Positions 1-8,347 of a stretch of 64,000 nucleotides of DNA are shown one piece after another (the first letter of the stretch is position 1; each line of letters begins with the position of its first letter). The position numbers were made by a program, and so were the translations under genes. This DNA is from Streptomyces kanamyceticus (GTDB lineage Bacteria > Actinomycetota > Actinomycetes > Streptomycetales > Streptomycetaceae). The notes under the pieces were generated by a model. That model was given only the letters and a program-made list of their open reading frames with translations, did not search any database and was not told the origin of the DNA. The DNA lies in contig NZ_CP023699.1 of the NCBI RefSeq assembly GCF_008704495.1, positions 5,580,001 to 5,644,000 on the forward strand, given 5' to 3'.

Positions 1-815
1 CCGGTGCGGGCGGGCGCGGTCGCGGACCACGGTGCCCCGGGGACGACCAAGGGGGAGCCGGTCACGGGGTCCGGCACCACCACACACTCCAGGCCGAAGA
101 CCTCGCGTACGAGATCCTCGGTGACGATCTTCGAGGGGGCTCCCTCGGCGACGACCTCGCCCTGCTTCATGGCGATGAGGTGGTCGGCGTACCGCGCGGC
201 CTGGTTGAGGTCGTGCAGCACGACCACGACCGTACGGCCCCGGTCGTGGTTCAACTGACGTACCAGGTCGAGGACCTCGACCTGGTGGGAGATGTCCAGG
301 TAGGTCGTGGGCTCGTCCAGGAGGAGCAGGTCGGTGTCCTGGGCGAGGGCCATCGCGATCCACACGCGCTGGCGCTGGCCGCCGGAGAGCTCGTCGACGG
401 AGCGCTCGGCGAGGGCCGCGACGTCGGTGCGCTCCATCGCCTCGGTCACCGCCTGCTCGTCCGCGTCGGACCACTGCTGCCACCAGTGCTGGTGCGGCTG
501 GCGGCCGCGCGCGACGAGGTCTCCGACGGTGATCGCCTCGGGGGCCACGGGCGTCTGCGGGAGCAGCCCGATCTGCTGGGCGATCCGCTTCGTCGGGAGC
601 TTGGCCAGCGCCTCGCCGTCGAGCAGGACGGCGCCGCTCTTCGGCTTCAGGAGGCGGCCGAGGGCGCGCAGGGTCGTGGACTTGCCGCAGGCGTTGGGGC
701 CGACGATCACGGTGACCTTGCCGTCGGGGATCGCGAGGTCGAGGCGGTCGACGACCGTGCGGTCCTCGTAGGCGAGGGTCAGCTCGCTGGCCGTAAGGCG
801 GGCGGCGGCTGTCAC
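1..815 (-). CDS. Siderophore ABC transporter ATPase, FecE/FepC type (3' end cut by window)
   Basis: Cytoplasmic ATPase that powers import of ferric siderophore through the two permeases encoded just upstream. The GTG start overlaps the preceding stop as GTGA and the frame runs open to the window edge, so only the last few residues are missing (about 271 codons seen; the family is 260-280). Visible are a Walker A loop near residue 37 (GPNACGKST), the ABC signature LSGGQRQR near 143, Walker B LLLLDEPTTYLD near 163 and the H-loop in VLHDLNQ near 200. A tyrosine at the T-Y-LD position is usual for FecE/FepC proteins. No substrate-binding lipoprotein is in the window, so the substrate cannot be named. 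Confidence 0.95.
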   Translation of the reverse strand, partial: MTAAARLTASELTLAYEDRTVVDRLDLAIPDGKVTVIVGPNACGKSTTLRALGRLLKPKSGAVLLDGEALAKLPTKRIAQQIGLLPQTPVAPEAITVGDLVARGRQPHQHWWQQWSDADEQAVTEAMERTDVAALAERSVDELSGGQRQRVWIAMALAQDTDLLLLDEPTTYLDISHQVEVLDLVRQLNHDRGRTVVVVLHDLNQAARYADHLIAMKQGEVVAEGAPSKIVTEDLVREVFGLECVVVPDPVTGSPLVVPGAPWSATAPART

Positions 816-1900
816 TGCGTGCCTCCAGAGCGGACGGAACGGCTCCTGATGATGAGCCAGATCAGGTACGGGGCGCCGACCGCCGCCGTGAGGACGCCCA
901 CCGGCAGCTCCGTCGGCGCGAACAGACGGCGGGCGAGCAGGTCGGCGACGACGATGATCAGCGCGCCGAGCAGCGCCGAGCAGAACAGCGGGATCTGCGC
1001 GGTGCGGGTCAGCCTGCGGGCGATCTGCGGGGCGAGCAGCGCGACGAAGTCGACGGGGCCCGCGGCGCCCGTCGCCACGGAGGCGAGGACGACGCCGAGC
1101 AGGACGAGCCCGAGGCGCACCCGGTTCAGGCGCACGCCGAGCGCGGTCGCGGTGTCGTCGTCCATGGTGACCGAGCGCTGGGCGCGGGCCGCCCAGAAGA
1201 CGAACGGAAGGAGTACGAGAAGGACCAGTCCGAGCGGGTCGGCCTCGGCCCAGCCGCGGCCGTTGAGGGAGCCCGTCATCCAGATCTGCGCCTGCTGGGC
1301 GACGAGGTAGTCGCCCTTGGTCATGAAGAGCGTGGTGACCGAGCGCAGCGCGATCGCGAAGCCGATGCCGATGAGGACGAAGCGGGTGGCGTGCAGCCCG
1401 CCGCGCCACGCGAAGGCGTACACGAGGGCGGCGGCGAGCACGCCGCCGAGCACCGAGAGGTAGGGCAGCGCGGTGTAGGAGGTGATCCCGAAGGTCATCG
1501 CGCCGACGGTGAGGGCGCTCGCGCCCTGGCTGATGCCGATGATGTCGGGGCTGGCCAGGGGGTTGCGGGCGACGGTCTGGATGAGCCCGCCCGCGACGCC
1601 GAACGCGGCGCCGACCAGGAGGCCGACGACCAGGCGCGGTTCGCGCAGGGTGCCGACGACCAGTTCGTCGGCGGAGGGCTGCCCGAAGACGACCTTCAGG
1701 GCCTCGGCGGGGTGCACGAAGGACTCGCCGACACAGAGGTACGCCAGGCAGCTCGCGGCGAGGAGCACGGCGAGGCCGACCGCGACGACGGCGGCGCGGC
1801 GGTGGACCAGGAAGTTGGCCTCGCGGACGCGGAGGACCGCGTATCCGGCGGGGCGTACGTTCCCCGTCCTCACGCGCTCCGTGGGCACTGTCGCCGTCAC
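812..1900 (-). CDS. FecCD-family iron-siderophore permease (second of pair)
   Basis: Integral membrane subunit of the siderophore importer, 362 residues, the normal FecCD length. The GTG start (VTATVPTERV) overlaps the stop of the upstream permease as GTGA, which decides the start over a longer open frame. About ten hydrophobic segments follow a short basic N-terminus. Family hallmarks visible are LREPRLVVGLLVGAAFGVAG, the NPLASPDIIGISQGA loop that contacts the ATPase, and the C-terminal GPVDFVALLAPQIARRLT motif. It should pair with the upstream permease as a heterodimer. Confidence 0.95.
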   Translation of the reverse strand: MTATVPTERVRTGNVRPAGYAVLRVREANFLVHRRAAVVAVGLAVLLAASCLAYLCVGESFVHPAEALKVVFGQPSADELVVGTLREPRLVVGLLVGAAFGVAGGLIQTVARNPLASPDIIGISQGASALTVGAMTFGITSYTALPYLSVLGGVLAAALVYAFAWRGGLHATRFVLIGIGFAIALRSVTTLFMTKGDYLVAQQAQIWMTGSLNGRGWAEADPLGLVLLVLLPFVFWAARAQRSVTMDDDTATALGVRLNRVRLGLVLLGVVLASVATGAAGPVDFVALLAPQIARRLTRTAQIPLFCSALLGALIIVVADLLARRLFAPTELPVGVLTAAVGAPYLIWLIIRSRSVRSGGTQ

Positions 1901-2913
1901 GCGGCCACCGCCTTCCTGCGGACGAGGGTCACCAGGAACGGCACCCCGATGAGCGCGGTCATCACGCCCGCGGGCACCTCGCTCGGCGGGAAGATCACGC
2001 GGCCCACGGTGTCGGAGACGAGCAGCATCACGGGCCCGATGACGGCGGCCATCGGAAGGACCCAGCGGTGGTCGCTGCCGACGATCGCGCGGGCGATGTG
2101 CGGCACGGCGAGACCGATGAAGGCGATGGGTCCGGCGGCGGCGACGCCCGCGCCGGTCAGGATCGTCGCGCCGAGCCCGCCGACGATCCGTACGGTCGCG
2201 ACGTTCTGCCCGAGCCCCTTGGCCACGTCCTCGCCGAGCGCGAGGGCGTCGAGGCCGCGGGCGACCGCGAGGACGAGCACCAGGCCGACGAGCAGGAACG
2301 GCCAGATCTGGCCGACGATCTCGGCGTCGCGCCCGGCGAGCGAACCGACCTGCCAGAAGCGGAACTCGTCGAGGGCGGACGCCTTGGTGGTGAGGACGCC
2401 GGTGGTCACCGAGACGAGCAGCGCGTTGATCGCGGCGCCGCCGAGCGCGAGTTTCACGGGCGTCGCCCCGCCCCGACCACTGGCCGCGATCGCGTACACG
2501 GCGACGGACGCGAGGCCCGCGCCCACGAAGGCGTACCAGACGTAGCCGGTGAGGGTGTGGACGCCCGCGAAGGCGATGGCGCACACCACGCCCACCGAGG
2601 CGCCCTGGCTGATGCCGAGGATGCCGGGGTCGGCGATGGGGTTGCGGGTGATGCCCTGCAGGACCGTGCCCGCCAGGGCGAGCGCGGCGCCGACCATCAG
2701 GCCGATCACGGTGCGCGGCACCCGCATCTCGCGGATCACCTCGGCGGCGTCGCTGTGCCCGCCGTGCAGCAGGGCGTCGACGACGGCGGACGGCGCGATG
2801 GCGCGGGCGCCGACGGCCAGGCTGAGCAGGACGGCGAGCAGCAGGGCCACGACGGCCGCGGTCATCACGACGGCGCGTCGGACGGGCACACGCATCGGCT
2901 GGGCTCGTTTCAC
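1897..2913 (-). CDS. FecCD-family iron-siderophore permease (first of pair)
   Basis: First gene of the importer operon and partner of the downstream FecCD permease. The motifs are family-typical: MRVPRTVIGLMVGAALALAG, then RNPIADPGILGISQGAS, then GPIAFIGLAVPHIARAI near the C-terminus. The start is uncertain. I chose GTG at 2913 (VKRAQPMRVPVRR); ATG at 2895 is equally plausible and ATG at 2976 would place translation almost on the iron-box-like site. Lengths would be 338, 332 or 359 residues, all compatible with the family. The likely promoter lies in the 130 bases before the HAD gene, so iron-dependent control is inferred. Confidence 0.93.
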   Translation of the reverse strand: MKRAQPMRVPVRRAVVMTAAVVALLLAVLLSLAVGARAIAPSAVVDALLHGGHSDAAEVIREMRVPRTVIGLMVGAALALAGTVLQGITRNPIADPGILGISQGASVGVVCAIAFAGVHTLTGYVWYAFVGAGLASVAVYAIAASGRGGATPVKLALGGAAINALLVSVTTGVLTTKASALDEFRFWQVGSLAGRDAEIVGQIWPFLLVGLVLVLAVARGLDALALGEDVAKGLGQNVATVRIVGGLGATILTGAGVAAAGPIAFIGLAVPHIARAIVGSDHRWVLPMAAVIGPVMLLVSDTVGRVIFPPSEVPAGVMTALIGVPFLVTLVRRKAVAA

Positions 2914-2985
2914 ATGAGGCGTACGGGAGTTGGTCGCAGCGGTCGGCTCGGCGCCGGCAAGGCACCGGCAGGACACCGGCGGAGC

Positions 2986-3004
2986 ACCGGTAAGGCTTGG
3001 CTAA
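2986..3004 (-). promoter_or_regulatory. Candidate DmdR/IdeR iron box
   Basis: On the minus strand this reads TTAGCCAAGCCTTACCGGT. Against the actinobacterial iron-repressor consensus TTAGGTTAGGCTAACCTAA I count 11 of 19 matches, including TTAG, the central AG/CT pair and ACC. It lies about 73 bases upstream of the chosen start of the FecCD operon, the expected place for DmdR1 control. The match is moderate, and the HAD gene on the other side could share it. Confidence 0.5.
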
Positions 3005-3047
3005 GTCTACGTGCGGGGGTGTCCGCCGCCCTCGGCACAATGGGCTC

Positions 3048-3677
3048 ATGACCTCACGCGCGCTGACCGTCGGCTTCGACCTCGACATGACCCTGATCGA
3101 CTCCAGGCCCGGCATCAAGGCGGCCTACCTGGCGCTTTCCGCGGAGACGGGGACGTACATCGACGCCGACCTGGCGATCACGCGGCTCGGCCCGCCCCTT
3201 GAGGACGAGCTGCGGAACTGGTTCCCCGAGGACGAGATCCAGGAGACGGCCGACCGCTACCGCGAGATCTACGTCACACACGCGATCGAGCCGAGTCTCG
3301 CCATGCCGGGCGCCCGGGACGCCGTCGCCGCGGTGCGCGCGCACGGCGGCCGCGCGATCGTGGTGACCGCCAAGCACGAGCCCAACGCCAAGCTGCACCT
3401 CACGCACCTCGGCATCGAGGCGGACGCGGTCATCGGCTGGCTGTGGGCGGAGGCCAAGGCCGAGGCGCTGCGCGAGTACGGGGCGGCCGTGTACGTCGGT
3501 GACCACACCGGTGACGTACGCGGCGCGCGTACGGCGGGCGCGCTCTCCGTGGCGGTGGCGACCGGACCGTGTGACGCAGCCGAACTGCGCGCGGCGGGCG
3601 CCGACGTGGTCCTCGCCGGGCTCGACGAGTTCCCCGCCTGGCTCGACGCCCAGGTGGCGGGCGGCGCGGAGCGCTGA
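3048..3677 (+). CDS. HAD-family hydrolase (phosphoglycolate-phosphatase-like)
   Basis: Soluble phosphatase of the haloacid dehalogenase superfamily, 209 residues. Motif I is FDLDMTLID, with the nucleophile and acid aspartates at residues 11 and 13; the lysine of VTAKHEPNAK and the acidic motif IV VGDHTGDVRGA follow, with a helical cap in between. The ATG at 3048 was chosen because MTSRALTVGFDLD places motif I about ten residues in; the upstream extension is unrelated low-quality sequence. There is little Shine-Dalgarno. It diverges from the siderophore importer. The physiological substrate cannot be told from sequence. Confidence 0.9.
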   Translation: MTSRALTVGFDLDMTLIDSRPGIKAAYLALSAETGTYIDADLAITRLGPPLEDELRNWFPEDEIQETADRYREIYVTHAIEPSLAMPGARDAVAAVRAHGGRAIVVTAKHEPNAKLHLTHLGIEADAVIGWLWAEAKAEALREYGAAVYVGDHTGDVRGARTAGALSVAVATGPCDAAELRAAGADVVLAGLDEFPAWLDAQVAGGAER

Positions 3678-3690
3678 CGCCCCGGCGCCG

Positions 3691-3942
3691 TCAGGTGGCG
3701 CTCGACCTGGCCTGACTCCGCTGCACGGCGATGCCGCGGAGCACGCCGACGGCGGCGATGAGGAACCCGACGCCCATCAGCATGCACACCGCGTACGCGA
3801 TGGAGGGGAAGGGGTCGGACCCCAGGAACAGCGGGGCCACGGTGACCAATGTGGCCACCGCCCCGACGAAGAAGACGATTGCTCCGGTCCGGACCATTCC
3901 ATCGCCGGGTCCGGCCGAATTCGCTTGGGTTTTGTCACGCAC
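3691..3942 (-). CDS. Small two-helix membrane protein, function unknown
   Basis: An 83-residue protein with two clear transmembrane segments, roughly residues 17-40 (VRTGAIVFFVGAVATLVTVA) and 49-70 (IAYAVCMLMGVGFLIAAVG), joined by a short loop FLGSDPFPS. The N-terminus is hydrophilic and the C-terminus basic (RGIAVQRSQARSSAT). It is convergent with the HAD gene, with only 13 bases between stops. I recognise it only as a small membrane protein of a kind common in Streptomyces; no catalytic motif is present. Confidence 0.75.
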   Translation of the reverse strand: MRDKTQANSAGPGDGMVRTGAIVFFVGAVATLVTVAPLFLGSDPFPSIAYAVCMLMGVGFLIAAVGVLRGIAVQRSQARSSAT

Positions 3943-4133
3943 CCCACCAGGGTAGTTCCCAGCGCGAAGGAAGAATCCGGGGACGTCTTGTCACCGGCCC
4001 ACGGACCAATAGTCTTGGTGGCGGCGGGTCGGGCGACCCGCTGTAGTGCTATCCAGAGCCGTTTTCGCCCTCTCGATCCGGTGGGGCGGACCGGCATAGA
4101 CGAGTACGACGAGTACGAGGACGAGGACTTCAC

Positions 4134-4517
4134 GTGCCTACCGGCAAGGTCAAGTGGTTCAACAGCGAGAAGGGCTTCGGCTTTCTCTCCCGCGACGACG
4201 GCGGCGACGTCTTCGTGCACTCCTCCGTACTGCCCGCCGGCGTCGACACACTCAAGCCCGGCCAGCGCGTGGAATTCGGTGTCGTCGCGGGTCAGCGCGG
4301 CGACCAGGCGCTCTCCGTCACGATCCTCGACCCGACCCCTTCGGTGGCGGCCGCGCAGCGCCGCAAGCCGGACGAACTGGCGTCGATCGTCCAGGACTTG
4401 ACGACGCTCCTGGAGAACATCACGCCGATGCTGGAGAAGGGCCGCTACCCCGACAAGGCGTCGGGGGCGAAGGTCGCGGGGCTCCTGAGGGCGGTCGCGG
4501 ACCAGCTGGACGTCTGA
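4134..4517 (+). CDS. Cold-shock domain protein with C-terminal extension
   Basis: Single-stranded nucleic-acid-binding protein. Residues 1-67 form a cold-shock domain with RNP1 KGFGFL (about 14-19) and RNP2 VFVHSS (about 26-31). At 127 residues it is almost twice the usual CspA length. The extra part from about residue 68 is a charged, mostly helical tail ([20 protein letters not shown]..., ending VADQLDV) which is not low complexity and may mediate dimers or partner binding. The GTG start at 4134 gives the canonical [11 protein letters not shown]-terminus. The gene is single and convergent with mqnD. Confidence 0.93.
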   Translation: MPTGKVKWFNSEKGFGFLSRDDGGDVFVHSSVLPAGVDTLKPGQRVEFGVVAGQRGDQALSVTILDPTPSVAAAQRRKPDELASIVQDLTTLLENITPMLEKGRYPDKASGAKVAGLLRAVADQLDV

Positions 4518-4550
4518 TGCACGGGGCTCCGCCCCGGACCCCGGTCCTCA

Positions 4551-4586
4551 ATCGCCGGACGGGCTGAAAACAGCCCGCCCGGCGAT
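4551..4586. terminator. Bidirectional hairpin within a dispersed Streptomyces intergenic repeat
   Basis: A long inverted repeat: the arms of ATCGCCGGACGGGCTG and CAGCCCGCCCGGCGAT pair across a 4-base AAAA loop, with a single mismatch. The preceding bases (4521-4550) carry a second hairpin, GGGGCTCCGCCCC, and belong to the same repeat family as 36717-36762 and 63871-63900. It lies between the convergent cold-shock and mqnD genes and would terminate both. Confidence 0.75.
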
Positions 4587-4594
4587 CGTGACGT

Positions 4595-5491
4595 TCACGG
4601 AAACGACAGCGCGCCGGGTCGCAGAGCAGGCACGAGCCCCTCGGCCGCAGCCCGCGTCAGAAGCCCACGAACCGCCGCGTAGCCGTCCTCACCGAGATCC
4701 GCGGTGAACTCGTTCACGTAGAGCCCGATGTGCTGATCGGCGACGGCGGGGTCCATCTCCTGGGCGTGTTCGAGGACGTAGGGCCGCGACGCCTCGGGGT
4801 CGTCCCAGGCCATGCGGACCGAGGCACGGGCGGCATCGGCCAGCGAGCGCAGCGCCTCCGCGCCGAGGGACCGCCGCGCGATGATCGCACCCAGCGGAAT
4901 CGGCAGCCCCGTCGTCGCCTCCCAATGCTCGCCCATGTCGGCAAGGCAGTGGAGGCCGTAGTTCTGGTACGTGAAGCGCGCCTCGTGGATGACCAGGCCC
5001 GCGTCGACCTTGCCGTCGCGCACCGCGGGCATGATCTGGTCGAAGGGCAGCACCACGATCTCGCCGACGCCACCGCCGGTGAGCGTGTCCGCGGCCCAGA
5101 GGCGGAAGAGCAGGTACGCCGTCGACTTCTCGCTCGGCACCGCGACCGTCTTGCCGGTGAGGTCGGTCCCGGGCTCACGCGTCAGCACGAGCGGCCCGCA
5201 GCCGCGCCCGAGCGCGCCGCCGCAGGGCAGCAGCGCGTACTCGTCGAGGACGTAGGGGAGCACGGCGTACGACACCTTCATGACGTCCAGGTCGGACGCG
5301 GCGGGACCGCGCTCCGCGATGCCGTTGGTGATGTCGATGTCGGCGAAGGTGACGTCGAGCGCGGGGGCGCCGGGCACCCGGCCGTGCGCCCAGGCGTCGA
5401 AGACGAACGTGTCGTTGGGGCAGGGCGAGTACGCGATCCGCAGCGGCGTGGGGTCGGCGCTCGGCTCCTGGGGCCCGGTCATCTCAGTCAT
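4595..5491 (-). CDS. mqnD: 1,4-dihydroxy-6-naphthoate synthase (futalosine pathway)
   Basis: Converts cyclic de-hypoxanthine futalosine to 1,4-dihydroxy-6-naphthoate, a late step of the futalosine route to menaquinone. It is 298 residues with the periplasmic-binding-protein-like fold of the MqnA/MqnD family. The hallmark near the N-terminus is IAYSPCPNDTFVFDAWAHG (about 19-37), and DAGLVIHEARFTYQNYGL is the MqnD-type substrate-region motif. The ATG start overlaps the mqnB stop by 8 bases, so the two are co-transcribed and probably translationally coupled. The other pathway genes (mqnA, mqnC) are outside the window. Confidence 0.94.
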   Translation of the reverse strand: MTEMTGPQEPSADPTPLRIAYSPCPNDTFVFDAWAHGRVPGAPALDVTFADIDITNGIAERGPAASDLDVMKVSYAVLPYVLDEYALLPCGGALGRGCGPLVLTREPGTDLTGKTVAVPSEKSTAYLLFRLWAADTLTGGGVGEIVVLPFDQIMPAVRDGKVDAGLVIHEARFTYQNYGLHCLADMGEHWEATTGLPIPLGAIIARRSLGAEALRSLADAARASVRMAWDDPEASRPYVLEHAQEMDPAVADQHIGLYVNEFTADLGEDGYAAVRGLLTRAAAEGLVPALRPGALSFP

Positions 5492-6242
5492 GGTCGTTCC
5501 AACCCTCCAGTACGGGCGTGAGCTTCCCGAACGCCTCGGTCAATGCCGAGAGCGCGGCACCGATCCGCCAGGCGTCGCGGTCCCGGGGACCGACCGCGTT
5601 GGAGACCGCGCGGACCTCCATGACCGGCAGACCGTGCAGGGCGGCGGCCTCGGCGACACCGAAACCCTCCATCGCCTCTGCCAGGGCGCGCGGATGGCGA
5701 AGCCGCAGCAGGGCGGCACGCTCGGCGGAGCCGGTCACGGTGGAGACGGTGAGCACGGTGCCGCTCGCGGCGCCCGTGGCGTCGGCCGCTCCCCGTACGA
5801 GGGAAGGCGGCGGACGGTGGGTGACGGCGCCGAAGCCGAGCTCGGTCACCGGCAGGAAGCCGTCACCGGTCTCGGCGCCCAGGTCGGCGACGGTGATCTC
5901 GTCGGCGACGACGAGCGAGCCGACGGCGGCGTCGGGCTGGAAGCCGCCGCCGATCCCGGCGGAGACGACGAGGCGGTAGGGGCGACCCGCGGCGTCGGCA
6001 CGGGCGAGTGCGGTCGCCGTGCCCGCGGCGGCGGCCGCGGGGCCCACTCCGACGGCCAGTACGTCGACGCCGGTGCCGGGGTGTGTGGCCAGCGCCCGTG
6101 CCACCGCGTCCCGTTCGGCGGGGACGGCGGTGGCGACGAGAACGCGGGAGGAGCCCGTGGCGGGCCCGGCGGGCCCGCCGGGCTCCGGTGCCGCGTCGTA
6201 CGAGGTCAGGAGTCGGAGTCCTTCTCGAACTTGAACGACCAC
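5484..6242 (-). CDS. mqnB: Futalosine hydrolase
   Basis: Removes hypoxanthine from futalosine, the step before mqnC and mqnD. It belongs to the nucleoside phosphorylase superfamily: VLVATAVPAERDAV near the start, VSAGIGGGF and GSLVVADEI in the middle, and the catalytic-region motif EAMEGFGVAEAAALHG followed by EVRAVSNAVGPRD. The start is uncertain. GTG at 6242 lies inside the upstream lipoprotein gene; a CTG at 6209, overlapping that gene's TGA, has an AAGGA about nine bases before it and may be the true start. Both leave the catalytic domain intact. Confidence 0.92.
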   Translation of the reverse strand: MVVQVREGLRLLTSYDAAPEPGGPAGPATGSSRVLVATAVPAERDAVARALATHPGTGVDVLAVGVGPAAAAAGTATALARADAAGRPYRLVVSAGIGGGFQPDAAVGSLVVADEITVADLGAETGDGFLPVTELGFGAVTHRPPPSLVRGAADATGAASGTVLTVSTVTGSAERAALLRLRHPRALAEAMEGFGVAEAAALHGLPVMEVRAVSNAVGPRDRDAWRIGAALSALTEAFGKLTPVLEGWNDHD

Positions 6243-6721
6243 AGGCCCGTGGCCTTCTGCGCGGAGCCCTTGCCGCCCTCGAGGAGGCTGACGGTGGACT
6301 TGTTGCCGCCACCGCCGTACTGCTGGTTGAAGAAGACGCTGCCCGGGATCACCACGTACGTCTTCTTGCTGGCCTCGGTCAGCGGCTGGCCGTTCATCAG
6401 GAGCGTCCAGCCCTTCTCGGCGATCTCCGGGTCGACGCCGAAGCGGACCTTGTCATCGGGATCGACCTTGACGGTCTTCACGTCCTTGTCCTGGAGGCAG
6501 GACTTCAGCTGGGATTCCTTCAGCTCCTTGCCGTCGTTGTAGCAGGAGGCTTCCGTGTTCACGGAGTCGCTGCCGACGGTCACGGTGGCGAGCGGCGTCG
6601 GCTTGTCGCAGGCCGAGAGGACGAGGAGTCCGGCGGAGACGGCGCCAAGGGCGGCCACGGTGCGGCGGCGGCGCGCCGCGCTGTTCACATTCGCGGCTCC
6701 GCCGCGGAGCAGGGAGGTCAT
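6206..6721 (-). CDS. DUF2771-type secreted lipoprotein
   Basis: A 171-residue predicted lipoprotein. A basic N-terminus (AARRRR) and hydrophobic stretch end in the lipobox LSAC with the lipid-modified cysteine near residue 38. The exported part holds a second cysteine pair (ASCYNDGK and KSCLQDK) that could form a disulfide. The overall pattern matches actinobacterial DUF2771 proteins, whose role is unknown. It overlaps the start of mqnB, so it probably leads the mqnB-mqnD transcript. ATG at 6721 was kept; a GTG about 11 codons in (VNSAARRRR) would give a more usual signal peptide. Confidence 0.85.
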   Translation of the reverse strand: MTSLLRGGAANVNSAARRRRTVAALGAVSAGLLVLSACDKPTPLATVTVGSDSVNTEASCYNDGKELKESQLKSCLQDKDVKTVKVDPDDKVRFGVDPEIAEKGWTLLMNGQPLTEASKKTYVVIPGSVFFNQQYGGGGNKSTVSLLEGGKGSAQKATGLWSFKFEKDSDS

Positions 6722-6830
6722 GGGCGAAGGCTATCGGGCGCGTTGGGGGGTCTTGTTACGTGGGGGTCGCGGGCGCGGCGCGCCCGGGTGTGCCTTCGGG
6801 GGGGGCGGGCGTGCGGAGTACGACTTGGGG

Positions 6831-8255
6831 TCAGATCACCCGGGTGCGGCGCGGGCCGCCCTGCCGGGCCGTGGCGAGCAGCCCCCGTGCCGTCGAGAGC
6901 CAGCCGATCGCGACGATGCCCGCGGCCACCGCCAGACCCAGCGACCCGTTCAGCGGCATGGCGATGCCGACGGCGCCGCCGAACACCCACGCCACCTGGA
7001 GCATCGTCTCGGAGCGGGCGAAGGCGGACGTGCGGACCTGCTCGGGGACGTCCCGCTGGATCAGCGCGTCCAGGGACAGCTTCGACAGGGCCTGCGCGAA
7101 CCCCGCGCAGGCGCCCAGACAGGCCACGCCCACCGCACTGAAGAACAGTGCCGACGTGATCGCCACGCACAGGACCACGGCCACCACGGTCACGATGATG
7201 ACCTCCGGCGCCCGCGCCTTCAGCCAGGCGCCGACCGCGGTGCCCAGCGCGTTGCCCGCGCCCGCCGAGACACCGACGATGCCGAGCGAGACCGCCGCGC
7301 TCTGCCCGGCCAGCGGGTGCTCGCGCAGCAGGAACGCCAGGAAGAAGATGAGGAAACCGGAGAGACAGCGCAGCGCCGCGTTGGCGGCCAGGGCGTGGGT
7401 GACGCCGGGGCCGACCGTGCGCAGCCCGAGCCGCCGCTTGCGGGAGGTGTCGGCGGCGGCCTCCACGCGCGCGTGCAGATGCAGATGCTCCTCGTCCGCG
7501 GAGAGCAGCGCCTTGGCCTCGCCCTTCGCCGAGTCGACCTTGCGGGGCAGCGAGAACGACAGGAACATCCCCGACACGAAGATCACGAAGGCGCCGAAGA
7601 GCGGCCAGCGCGGACCGATGGCCTGCAGCCCGGCCCCGGCGGGCGCGGCCACGGCGGTGGCCAGGAGACCGCCCAGGGTGACGCGGGAGTTGGCCTTGAC
7701 GAGGGAGAAACGGGGTGGCAGAAGCCGTGGCACGACGGCGCTTCTGACCACTCCGTACGCCTTGGAGGCGACGAGCACGCCGAGCGCGGCGGGGTAGAGC
7801 TCGACGCTGCCGGTGGCGACCGCGCCCGAAAGGACGAGCGCCAGCAGGGCACGGGCCAGCATGGCGCCCGCCATCGCGGCGCGGCGCCCGTGCGGAAGCC
7901 GGTCGAGCAGCGGGCCGATGACCGGGGCGAGGAGCGTGAACGGCGCCATCGTGATGGCGAGGTAGAGCGCGACGCGGCCGCGGGCCTCGTCGGTCGGCAC
8001 CGAGAAGAAGACGGTGGAGGCGAGCGCGACGGTGATCATCACGTCGCCCGCGCCGTTCACCGCGTGCAACTCGATCAGCTTCCCGAGGCCCGACTCGCCC
8101 GCGCCGTGGGCGTGCGTGGCCTTGCGGATGCCGCGGGCGGGGCCGGTGACGGGGAAGTGCAGGGCGCGGCCCAGGGCGCGCGCGGTCCGTCGCGCCGGTC
8201 CCGGCGAGACGGTTCCTGTTGCTGTCCCTACGGACGTCGACCTTGTGGGGGCCAC
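6831..8255 (-). CDS. MFS transporter (12-helix, drug-exporter-like)
   Basis: Membrane transporter of the major facilitator superfamily, about 474 residues, with two six-helix halves and a charged central loop (about 240-270: PRKVDSAKGEAKALLSADEE). The MFS signature region is seen as GPLLDRLPHGRRAAM after the second helix. The GTG at 8255 was chosen (VAPTRSTSVG); the open frame continues upstream only through the low-complexity repeat array and is not believable there. A 70-residue hydrophilic N-terminus precedes the first helix. The substrate is unknown. The gene points away from the tandem array at 8.4-8.7 kb. Confidence 0.88.
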   Translation of the reverse strand: MAPTRSTSVGTATGTVSPGPARRTARALGRALHFPVTGPARGIRKATHAHGAGESGLGKLIELHAVNGAGDVMITVALASTVFFSVPTDEARGRVALYLAITMAPFTLLAPVIGPLLDRLPHGRRAAMAGAMLARALLALVLSGAVATGSVELYPAALGVLVASKAYGVVRSAVVPRLLPPRFSLVKANSRVTLGGLLATAVAAPAGAGLQAIGPRWPLFGAFVIFVSGMFLSFSLPRKVDSAKGEAKALLSADEEHLHLHARVEAAADTSRKRRLGLRTVGPGVTHALAANAALRCLSGFLIFFLAFLLREHPLAGQSAAVSLGIVGVSAGAGNALGTAVGAWLKARAPEVIIVTVVAVVLCVAITSALFFSAVGVACLGACAGFAQALSKLSLDALIQRDVPEQVRTSAFARSETMLQVAWVFGGAVGIAMPLNGSLGLAVAAGIVAIGWLSTARGLLATARQGGPRRTRVI

Positions 8256-8347
8256 TCCGTCATAGTGCCCCCTTGGGGGGTGTCCTAGTGCGGATACGTG
8301 GCCGGGGGCCTTGGGGGGGCTCCTCCGCGTGTCCCCCGGGGCCGGTG

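Noticed and set aside
812..3118. 768-codon fused frame covering the first permease region
   Set aside because: The upper half is out of frame with the real permease and is Arg-rich; the true gene starts at the GTG at 1900.
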